Source of the DNA: Sphingomonas rubra
Lineage (GTDB): Bacteria > Pseudomonadota > Alphaproteobacteria > Sphingomonadales > Sphingomonadaceae
DNA length: 64,000 nucleotides
Assembly (NCBI RefSeq): GCF_900115745.1
Contig: NZ_FOXP01000005.1
Location: 62,001-126,000, forward strand
Reading direction: 5' to 3'
In this document: in pieces, positions 47,820 through 64,000 of the stretch
Position numbering within the stretch: the first letter of the stretch is position 1
How the letters are laid out: every line of letters starts with the position of its first letter
Translations under genes and position numbers: made by a program
The notes under the pieces: generated by a model
The model's database searches: none
Seen by the model: the letters and a program-made list of their open reading frames with translations, nothing else
Told to the model about the DNA's origin: nothing

Positions 47820-47966
47820 ATGGAGAGGGTGGCGTTGGCGGACCATGTGCTGAACGCCGCCGGCAAAGCCGTCGTCGGACGGGTTCGGCCGGGGCCGACT
47901 CGCCGGCCGTGCCGGGCGCTCGCTGGCGCGACCGGCGCCGTCGCTGCGCCGACGCGCCTCCGCCGG

Positions 47967-48284
47967 TCAGTCCTCCGCCGCGATCCTCACCCGCATGCCG
48001 TCCAGCGCCGGCCCGAACGGCACCTGGCACGACAACCGCGAGGTCGCGTCGCGATCGGCGGTGGAGTCGAGCAGGTCGTCCTCGTCCGGTCCCATCGGCG
48101 GCAGCAGCCCAACGAACGCCGGATCGACGTGGACGTGGCAGGTCGCGCAGCTGCAACAGCCGCCGCACAGCGCCAGCAGCTCGTCGATGCCGCCGTCGCG
48201 GATCACCTCCATCACCGACAGCCCGGCCTCGCCGGTGAGCTGGCGTTCTTCCCCTTCGCGCGTGGTGACGATAAGCGTAGGCAT
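47967..48284 (-). CDS. 2Fe-2S ferredoxin (adrenodoxin type), 105 aa
   Basis: Electron carrier. The Cys pattern is C40-x5-C46-x2-C49 ... C86, seen as LCGGCCSCATCHV and RLSCQV, which matches adrenodoxin/ISC-type ferredoxins. Family landmarks IVTTREGEERQLTGEAGLSVMEV and MGPDEDDLLD are also present. Likely partners are a ferredoxin reductase and a P450 or Rieske oxygenase, none of which is nearby. The start ATG is at 48284. Confidence 0.93.
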   Translation of the reverse strand: MPTLIVTTREGEERQLTGEAGLSVMEVIRDGGIDELLALCGGCCSCATCHVHVDPAFVGLLPPMGPDEDDLLDSTADRDATSRLSCQVPFGPALDGMRVRIAAED

Positions 48285-48353
48285 GGTGCAATCTCCTGAT
48301 CCTGCGCGCCGCCATGGCGACCGCGCCGCGGCGGATCAAGCCGGTGGCCATGC

Positions 48354-48983
48354 ATGGGCCTGAGCGCCGAGCGCCTCCGCGCCGATCTCGACGCGCTCGC
48401 CGCGATCGAGCCCGCCTTCGCCGCCGCGATCGACCGCGTCGGCTACCCCGCGCCGCGCATCCGTGAAACCGGCTACGCCACGCTGCTGCGCACCATCCTC
48501 GGCCAACAGGTCAGCGTCGCCTCCGCCGACGCCGTCTGGCGCCGGCTCGACGCCACGATCGGCGGTGCCGCGAACCCCGCCGCGATGGAGGCCGCTACCG
48601 ACGACCAGCTCCGCGCCGCCGGCCTGTCGCGCCAGAAGGCGGGCTACGCGCGCAGCCTGGCCGACGAGGTGACGAGCGGCCGCCTGCCCCTCGCCGCGCT
48701 GCCCACCGACGACGAGGAGGCGGTCGCCGCCCTCGTCCGCGTGAAGGGCATCGGTCGCTGGTCGGCGGAGGTCTACCTGCTGTTCGCCGAAGGGCGCGCC
48801 GACATCTGGCCCGCCGGCGACCTCGCCGTCCAGATCGAGGTCGGCCGCATCCTCGGCCACGACGCGCGCCCGTCGGAGCAGCTGGTCCGCGCGCTGGCGG
48901 AACCGTGGCGCCCCTATCGCGGCGCGGCGGCAATCTTCACCTGGCACCATTACGGCGCCGGCGCCGACGCGGCGCCGGTATGA
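48354..48983 (+). CDS. DNA-3-methyladenine glycosylase II (AlkA-like, HhH-GPD), 209 aa
   Basis: Base-excision repair glycosylase that removes alkylated bases. The HhH-GPD core is clear: ILGQQVSVASADAVWRRL (about residues 48-65), the helix-hairpin-helix VRVKGIGRWSAEVYLLFAEG (about 129-148) and catalytic Asp156 in IWPAGDLAVQ, then WRPYRGAAAIFTWHHYGAG. It lacks the extra N-terminal domain of E. coli AlkA. The stop overlaps the next gene's ATG by 4 bases (ATGA), so the two are co-translated. Confidence 0.9.
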   Translation: MGLSAERLRADLDALAAIEPAFAAAIDRVGYPAPRIRETGYATLLRTILGQQVSVASADAVWRRLDATIGGAANPAAMEAATDDQLRAAGLSRQKAGYARSLADEVTSGRLPLAALPTDDEEAVAALVRVKGIGRWSAEVYLLFAEGRADIWPAGDLAVQIEVGRILGHDARPSEQLVRALAEPWRPYRGAAAIFTWHHYGAGADAAPV

Positions 48984-49534
48984 CCACGCAGCGCGAGAAA
49001 ATGCTGGCGGGCGAATTATACCTTGCCGACGATCCCGAGCTGGCTGCGGCCTAGGCGCGCGCGCAGGCGATCCTCGCCCGCTTCAACGCCACCCGCGGCG
49101 ACGAGATCGCGACATTGACCGGCCTGCTCGCCGAACTGGTCGGCCACCTCGGCGAGGGCGCGATCGTCAAGCCGTCGCTGCGCTGCGACTACGGCACCAA
49201 CATCCGCATCGGCGCGCGCACCTTTATCAACTACGATTGCGTCCTGCTCGACTGCAACACCATCAAGATCGGGGCCGAGGTCCGAATCGCGCCCGGCGTC
49301 CACATCTACACCGCCACTCACCCGCTCGATGCCGCTACGAGGCGCTCGGGGCTGGAATCCGCGCTTCCCGTCACGATCGGCGATGGCGCGTGGCTCGGCG
49401 GCCGGTCGGTGATCTGCCCCGGCGTCACCATCGGCGAGAACACCGTGGTGGGCGCGGGCAGCGTCGTGACCAGGGATCTGCCCGCGGGAGTGCTGGCCGT
49501 CGGCAATCCCTGTCGCATCGTACGCGACCTGTAA
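48980..49534 (+). pseudogene. Maltose/galactoside O-acetyltransferase-like gene with in-frame amber codon
   Basis: The frame from ATG 48980 reads a complete 184-residue sugar O-acetyltransferase (left-handed beta-helix): N-terminal MTTQREKMLAGELYLADDPEL, then CDYGTNIRIGARTFINYDC, the active-site region VHIYTATHPLDAATRRSG, and GDGAWLGGRSVICPGVTIG. One TAG at 49052-49054 (codon 25) interrupts it; a TTG at 49115 could restart translation without the first 45 residues. Everything else is intact and of normal length, so the mutation is recent or the codon is suppressed or misread. It overlaps the upstream glycosylase stop (ATGA). Confidence 0.75.
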
Positions 49535-49537
49535 GGT

Positions 49538-49954
49538 TCAGCGCGCCGGGCGCCACTTCTGCGTGCGGCAGAAGAAGGCGATGCAGCCCTGCACCTTCAG
49601 GCTGCCGTCGGCCTCGCGCTTCAGGATCGACTTGTACGTCTTGCCCGACTTCGGATCGTAGATGCGCCCGCGCCAGTCGCTGCCGGCATCCGTGAAGCCG
49701 GTCAGGATCGTCAGCCCCTCCAGCGGCCGGTTGCGCAACGCCTCGTCGGGGTTGTTGCGGTCGACCGGCGGCCCGGACGGCGGCCCTTTCAGGAGCTTGG
49801 TGATCCGCCCGCACACCGCGTTGCCGCACGCGCCGATCGTCACCACCGCGTTGCCCTCCTCGGTCAGCCAGCGTCCGGCGACCGGCGTGGCGGCATGGGC
49901 GGGGCCGGCGAGCAGCACGGCGGCGGGGGCGAGAGCGAGCATGATGGAGCGCAT
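49538..49954 (-). CDS. DUF2147 family secreted protein, 138 aa
   Basis: A signal peptide [21 protein letters not shown] (cleavage after AHA) precedes a lipocalin-like DUF2147 domain: [56 protein letters not shown] and [15 protein letters not shown]. The ribosome binding site AGGAAGGTGGC precedes the ATG at 49954. Likely periplasmic; function unknown, sometimes associated with stress or lipid handling. Its stop lies 3 bp from the acetyltransferase stop (convergent). Confidence 0.9.
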   Translation of the reverse strand: MRSIMLALAPAAVLLAGPAHAATPVAGRWLTEEGNAVVTIGACGNAVCGRITKLLKGPPSGPPVDRNNPDEALRNRPLEGLTILTGFTDAGSDWRGRIYDPKSGKTYKSILKREADGSLKVQGCIAFFCRTQKWRPAR

Positions 49955-50032
49955 GCCACCTTCCTGCCGCTCCACCCGGATCAAGGCAAGCGCGCTTGTC
50001 CGCCGCCGCCCCATCCGGCAGGACGGCCGCCG

Positions 50033-51361
50033 ATGAACGCGCCCCCTTCCACGACCGACGTGCCCCCCGCCGACTTCACCCGCTCGCTCGCCGAGAGCCA
50101 TCGCAGCATCGCGCTGCCGGTCGGCGCGGGCTTCTGGCGGCGGCTGTTCGCCTTTGCCGGGCCCGGCTACCTCGTCGCCGTCGGCTATATGGACCCCGGC
50201 AATTGGGCGACCGACATCGCCGGCGGCTCGGCCTTCGGCTACGCGCTGCTGTCGGTCGTGCTGCTGTCCAACCTGATGGCGATCGTCCTCCAGGCGCTGT
50301 CGGCGCGGCTCGGCGTCGCGTCGGGGCTCGACCTAGCGCAGGCGTGCCGGGCTAACTACTCGAAGCCCGTCACGATCGTCCTGTGGCTGCTGTGCGAGAT
50401 CGCGATCATCGCCTGCGACCTGGCGGAGGTGCTCGGCACCGCCATCGCGCTGAAGCTGCTGTTCGGCCTGCCGCTCACCTGGGGCGTCGTCGTCACCGCG
50501 GTGGACGTGTTCCTGATCCTCGCGCTCCAGCGGTTCGGCTTCCGCAAGCTGGAGGCGTTCATCGTCGCGCTGCTGCTGGTGATCGCCGGCTGCTTCGTGT
50601 TCGAACTCACCCTCGCCCGGCCGGACATGGGCGGCGTGCTGCGCGGGCTGGTGCCGACGACCGACATCCTGACCAACCCGGCGATGCTCTACATCGCCAT
50701 CGGCATCCTCGGCGCGACGGTGATGCCGCACAACCTCTACCTCCACTCCTCGATCGTCCAGACCCGCGCCTTCGGCCAGGACGCCGCGGGCAAGCGCGAG
50801 GCGGCCAAGATGGCGACGATCGACGGCACCGTCGCGCTCGGCCTCGCCTTCTTCATCAACGCCGCGATCCTGATCCTGGCGGCCGCCACCTTCCACACCG
50901 CCGGCCGCACCGACGTGGCCGAGATCGACGAGGCGTACCGCCTGCTCGCCCCCTCGCTGGGCGTCGGCGCGGCCAGCATCGTGTTCGCGGTGGCGCTGCT
51001 CGCCTCGGGCCAGAACTCCACCATCACCGGCACGCTCGCCGGGCAGATCGTGATGGAGGGCTTTCTCCACCTCCGCCTGCCCGTCTGGGCGCGGCGTCTC
51101 GTCACCCGCGCGCTCGCCATCATCCCCGCGGTGATCGTCGTCGGAGCCGCCGGCGACGCGGGCGCGACCCGGCTGCTGGTGCTCAGCCAAGTCATCCTGT
51201 CGCTCCAGCTGCCCTTCGCGGTGGTGCCGCTAGTCCGCTTCACCGGCAGCAAGGCGATCATGGGCGACCTCGCCAGCCCCGCCTGGCTCCGCGCCCTCGC
51301 CTGGACGATCGCCGCCGTCATCATCGGCCTCAACGCGACGTTGCTCTGGGGCATGCTGTAA
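50033..51361 (+). CDS. mntH: Nramp-family divalent metal transporter (MntH-like), 442 aa
   Basis: Proton-coupled importer of Mn2+/Fe2+. The metal-binding signatures are [14 protein letters not shown] (about residues 53-66) and [18 protein letters not shown] (about 227-244). Eleven hydrophobic segments are evident, consistent with the family. The gene is divergent from the DUF2147 gene, with 78 bp between starts. Regulatory elements such as a Mur/Fur box or a riboswitch could not be identified. The ATG at 50033 gives an N-terminal cytoplasmic tail of about 35 residues before the first helix. Confidence 0.93.
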   Translation: MNAPPSTTDVPPADFTRSLAESHRSIALPVGAGFWRRLFAFAGPGYLVAVGYMDPGNWATDIAGGSAFGYALLSVVLLSNLMAIVLQALSARLGVASGLDLAQACRANYSKPVTIVLWLLCEIAIIACDLAEVLGTAIALKLLFGLPLTWGVVVTAVDVFLILALQRFGFRKLEAFIVALLLVIAGCFVFELTLARPDMGGVLRGLVPTTDILTNPAMLYIAIGILGATVMPHNLYLHSSIVQTRAFGQDAAGKREAAKMATIDGTVALGLAFFINAAILILAAATFHTAGRTDVAEIDEAYRLLAPSLGVGAASIVFAVALLASGQNSTITGTLAGQIVMEGFLHLRLPVWARRLVTRALAIIPAVIVVGAAGDAGATRLLVLSQVILSLQLPFAVVPLVRFTGSKAIMGDLASPAWLRALAWTIAAVIIGLNATLLWGML

Positions 51362-51365
51362 CGCA

Positions 51366-51452
51366 CCGTCATGCCGGGCCCGTCCCGGCATCCAGGGTCA
51401 CCGATCGATGCGCTGCTTGGCTGTGGACGCCGGGACGAGCCCGGCGTGACGG
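51366..51452. repeat. Palindromic repeat upstream of glgP
   Basis: CCGTCATGCCGGGCCCGTCC and GGGACGAGCCCGGCGTGACG are near-perfect inverted arms about 45 bp apart. Same family as 36139, 47711 and 56124. It starts 5 bp after the mntH stop. Confidence 0.75.
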
Positions 51453-51533
51453 AGACACATACGTATGACCGCGTGACATCCGCCCCCGCGCCATTAGGGT
51501 CCGCTCCTCCCGCGAACTGATCCGGATCACAGC

Positions 51534-56122
<4,589 letters not shown>

Positions 56123-56123
56123 C

Positions 56124-56230
56124 GTCATGCCGGGCCCTTCGGCGAAGCTCGGGAGAGCCTCGTCCCGGCATCTAGAGCCAAGCAGCGCATCTCTCGCAAC
56201 TCTGGATGCCGGGGCGAGCCCGGCACGACG
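56124..56230. repeat. Palindromic repeat between glgB and glgC
   Basis: CGTCATGCCGGGCCC and GGGGCGAGCCCGGCACGACG are inverted ends 70 bp apart, within the 184-bp glgB-glgC gap. It starts 2 bp after the glgB stop. Confidence 0.75.
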
Positions 56231-56306
56231 AGGAAAAGTCAGGAACACTCCCCTCGACAGCGTCGTTCAGGAATGAAAAGAACGACGACAACGAGGGAGA
56301 GGCACC

Positions 56307-57569
56307 ATGGACCACCGCAAGGGTCAACCGCTGGCGCGCGACGCCATGGCCTACGTCCTCGCCGGCGGTCGCGGCAGCCGCCTCTACGAGATGACCGACA
56401 CGCGCGCCAAACCCGCCGTCTATTTCGGCGGCAAGTCGCGCATCATCGACTTCGCCCTGTCGAACGCGCTCAACTCCGGCATCCGCCGCATGGGCGTCGC
56501 CACGCAATACAAGGCGCACAGCCTGATCCGCCATCTCCAGCGCGGCTGGAACTTCCTGCGGCCCGAGCGCAACGAGAGCTTCGACATCCTCCCCGCATCG
56601 CAGCGCGTGTCGGAGACGCAGTGGTACGAGGGCACCGCCGACGCCGTCTTCCAGAACATCGACATCATCGAGAGCTACGGTCCCGAATTCATGGTCATCC
56701 TGGCGGGCGACCACATCTACAAGATGGATTACGAGATCATGCTCCAGCAGCACTGCGACAGCGGTGCGGACGTGACCGTCGCCTGTATCGAGGTGCCCCG
56801 CATAGAGGCGACCGGCTTCGGCGTGATGCACGTCGACGAGAGCGACCGGATCGTCGATTTCGTCGAAAAGCCCGCCGATCCCCCCGCCATCCCCGGCAAT
56901 CCGGAGGTCGCACTCGCCTCGCTCGGCATCTACGTCTTCGCCACCAAATTCCTGTTCGGGGAACTCCGCCGCGACGCCGCCACGCCCGGCTCGTCGCGCG
57001 ATTTCGGCAAGGACATCATCCCCTACCTCGTCAAGCACGGCAAGGCGCAGGCGCACCGCTTCTCCGACAGCTGCGTCCGTTCCGACGGCGAGAGCCAGAG
57101 CTACTGGCGCGACGTCGGCACCATCGACGCCTATTGGGAAGCGAACATCGACCTGACCGATGTCCTCCCCCAGCTCGACCTCTACGACCATCGCTGGCCG
57201 ATCTGGACCTATTCGGAGGTGACGCCCCCCGCCAAGTTCGTCCACGACATCGACGGCCGCCGCGGCTCCGCGGTCGCCAGCCTGGTCGCGGGCAACTGCA
57301 TTGTCTCCGGCGCCTCGATCAACCGCTCGCTGCTGTCGACCGGCACCCGCGCGCACAGCTTCTCGATGCTCGACGAGGCGGTGGTGCTGCCGAACTGCGA
57401 GATCGGCCGCGGCGCGCGCCTGCGGAAAGTGGTGATCGACGCCGGCGTCAACATCCCCAACGGCCTCGTCGTCGGCGACGATCCCGAACTCGACGCCACC
57501 CGCTTCCGCCGCACCGACAAAGGCGTCTGCCTCGTCACCCAGCCGATGATCGACAAGCTCGCGCTGTGA
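56307..57569 (+). CDS. glgC: Glucose-1-phosphate adenylyltransferase, 420 aa
   Basis: Makes ADP-glucose, the glycogen precursor. The nucleotidyltransferase motif is [20 protein letters not shown] (about 13-32), followed by [44 protein letters not shown] and [18 protein letters not shown] [17 protein letters not shown] also appear. A C-terminal beta-helix region (about 300-420) carries allosteric elements. The start ATG follows GGGAGAGGCACC. It lies between two repeats, and may have its own promoter or rely on read-through. Confidence 0.97.
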   Translation: MDHRKGQPLARDAMAYVLAGGRGSRLYEMTDTRAKPAVYFGGKSRIIDFALSNALNSGIRRMGVATQYKAHSLIRHLQRGWNFLRPERNESFDILPASQRVSETQWYEGTADAVFQNIDIIESYGPEFMVILAGDHIYKMDYEIMLQQHCDSGADVTVACIEVPRIEATGFGVMHVDESDRIVDFVEKPADPPAIPGNPEVALASLGIYVFATKFLFGELRRDAATPGSSRDFGKDIIPYLVKHGKAQAHRFSDSCVRSDGESQSYWRDVGTIDAYWEANIDLTDVLPQLDLYDHRWPIWTYSEVTPPAKFVHDIDGRRGSAVASLVAGNCIVSGASINRSLLSTGTRAHSFSMLDEAVVLPNCEIGRGARLRKVVIDAGVNIPNGLVVGDDPELDATRFRRTDKGVCLVTQPMIDKLAL

Positions 57570-57582
57570 GCCTCGCGGCCCA

Positions 57583-57722
57583 TACCTCCCCGGAACGGGG
57601 AGGGGGACCGTCGCGCGGCAGCGCGATGGTGGAGGGGCAGCCAGGAGCGCCCCGCCCGGCAACTGCCCCTCCACCACTCGGCTGGCGCCGAGCGGTCCCC
57701 CTCCCCGTTCCGGGGAGGTATT
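57583..57722. repeat. Large palindromic repeat between glgC and glgA
   Basis: The arms ATACCTCCCCGGAACGGGGA and TCCCCGTTCCGGGGAGGTAT are perfectly inverted over about 25 bp including GGGGGACCG / CGGTCCCCC, with a 70-bp centre containing a further inverted GGAGGGGCAG / CTGCCCCTCC. It fills the whole 158-bp gap and ends 5 bp before the glgA start. Confidence 0.85.
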
Positions 57723-57727
57723 GAGTC

Positions 57728-62605
<4,878 letters not shown>

Positions 62606-62609
<4 letters not shown>

Positions 62610-64000
62610 TCCGCCCCGTCCTTGCCCTGCTCGCGGTCGCGCTCGCCGCTCCTGCGCCCGCGCGAGCGCCGGTATCGCCCACGCCGCTCTCCCCCGCGCA
62701 ACGCTTCGGCGACCTCTACCGCCAAGTGCAGATGCGGCGCCTCTTCCCCGATTCGAAGACCTTCGCCGACGCGACGCCCAGGCGCCCCGACGCCGCGGTG
62801 ATGGCCGCCTATCGCCGCTGCGCCTGCACCACCGACCCCGCCCTGCGCCGCTTCATCGCCGCCAACTTCACGCTTCCCGCCGCACCGATCGTCCGGCCGC
62901 AGCCGCGCGCGCCCCTCGCCCAGCACATCGACCGCCTCTGGCCGCAACTCACCCGCGAGACCCGGACCGTGCCCCCCGGCTCCTCCGCGCTGACCCTGCC
63001 CAGGCCCTATGTCGTCCCCGGCGGCCGCTTCCGCGAGATGTATTACTGGGACAGCTACTTCACCATGCTCGGCCTGCCGCTGGCCGGTCGGCAGGATCTG
63101 GTCGAGGGCATGGTCGCCGATTTCGGCAGCCTCGTCGACCGCTACGGCCGCATCCCCAACGGCACCCGCACCTACTATCTCAGCCGCTCGCAGCCGCCGG
63201 TCTTCTACCTCATGTCCGGCCTATCGCGCGACGCGACGACGCTCGCCACCCGCAACCGCCAGCTCCGCGCCGAGCACGCCTTCTGGATGACGGGCGAACG
63301 CACCCTCAAGCCCGGCGAGCAGCACGCCCGTGTTGTCCGGCTGGCCGACGGCGCCCTCCTCAACCGCTACTGGGACGACCGTGACGATCCCCGCGACGAG
63401 AGCTGGCGAGAAGACGCCGAACTCGCCGCCACCACCCCGGCTCGCGACGCGAAACAGCTCTACCGCGACCTGCGCGCCGCGGCGGAGAGCGGCTGGGACT
63501 TTTCCTCGCGATGGTTCGCCGATGGCCGCACCCTGGCGACGATCCGCACCACCCGCCTCGTTCCCGTCGACCTCAACAGCCTGATGCTCGGCCTGGAACA
63601 GGCGATCGCCGCCAATTGCCGCACGCTGCGCGACGCGCCCTGCGCCACCGCCTTCGCCGCCCGCGCCGCCGCCCGCACCGCCGCGATCCGGCAGCATCTG
63701 TGGAACGGCCGCTTCTTCGCCGACTACGATCTCGACACCGGCGCCGCCAACGATCGGCTGACCGCCGCCACCGTGTTTCCGCTCTTCGCCCGCGTCGCCA
63801 CCGCCGACCAGGCCCGCGCCACCGCCCGCGCCTTCGAGCCGCTGGTCGGGCAGGGCGGCGTCCGCGCCACCTTGGTGCCGAGCGGCCAGCAATGGGACGA
63901 GCCCAATGGCTGGGCGCCGCACCAGTGGGTCGCGATCCAGGGGCTGCGCCACTATGGCGAGACCGCGCTCGCCGCCCGCATCAAGGCCGCCTGGCTCGCC
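62606..64000 (+). CDS. treA: Trehalase (GH37), 5' portion, runs off window
   Basis: Hydrolyses trehalose to glucose. The ATG at 62606 overlaps the glgX stop by 4 bases (ATGA), and no stop codon appears in 465 codons to the window edge. A signal-like N-terminus (MIRPVLALLAVALAAPAPARA) suggests periplasmic location. GH37 signatures are PGGRFREMYYWDSYFTMLGL (about residues 139-158) and QQWDEPNGWAPHQWVAIQGL (about 429-448). The visible part covers most of the catalytic domain. Putting trehalase in the glycogen operon hints at shared regulation of storage glucans and trehalose. Confidence 0.95.

Overview
The window is a GC-rich, gene-dense stretch of bacterial chromosome. It most likely comes from an alphaproteobacterium of the sphingomonad group. 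This is inferred from the style of the TonB-dependent receptors, an HWE-type histidine kinase, the yajC-secD-secF-Mth938 order, BamD, a DUF6456 protein, and several families of long palindromic intergenic repeats. No rRNA operon, insertion sequence, prophage, integrase or CRISPR array was seen. Both ends cut genes: an amidohydrolase at the left (5' part missing) and a trehalase at the right (3' part missing).

Layout. 1-7.5 kb holds the amidohydrolase tail, two small hypothetical genes, an aldo/keto reductase, an unusual FAD-monooxygenase/TspO fusion coupled to a DCC-family thiol protein, a serine hydrolase, a type II HAD dehalogenase and tRNA-Pro. 7.7-11.2 kb is the protein export block yajC-secD-secF-Mth938. 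11.5-19.7 kb carries housekeeping genes: manA, bamD, recN, ligA and typA, with a small AT-richer zinc-ribbon gene before typA. 19.8-30.5 kb holds a frameshifted TonB-dependent receptor, a TelA locus, an HWE kinase/receiver pair, a DUF2236 gene, a divergent dapF-like gene, a divergent DUF6456/XRE pair and small proteins. 30.7-38.3 kb is an Oar-like TonB-dependent transporter, a LytS/LytTR two-component pair and an S9 peptidase. 38.3-51.4 kb is mixed: EamA exporter, minimal PAS chemoreceptor-like protein, rsmE, ubiA, pmbA, an inositol-phosphatase-family gene, gshA, tRNA-Gly, a HIRAN protein, tRNA-Tyr, rlmB, ferredoxin, a DNA glycosylase, a sugar acetyltransferase broken by an amber codon, a DUF2147 protein and an Nramp transporter.

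51.5-64 kb is a complete glycogen locus, glgP-glgB-glgC-glgA-pgm-glgX-treA. Most of its neighbours overlap by exactly 4 bases (ATGA or GTGA), which implies translational coupling. Two long palindromic repeats divide it into glgPB, glgC and glgA-pgm-glgX-treA. Together these genes interconvert glucose-1-phosphate, ADP-glucose and branched glycogen, degrade it, and end with a probably periplasmic trehalase.

The most unusual items are the monooxygenase-TspO fusion with its coupled DCC gene, an 8-bp tandem repeat that shifts the frame of the receptor's last beta-strand, the amber codon in an otherwise intact acetyltransferase, the dapF-like gene lacking conserved active-site neighbours, and at least twelve palindromic repeats of about five families in 64 kb. 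All functions are read from motifs and family knowledge. No database search was possible.
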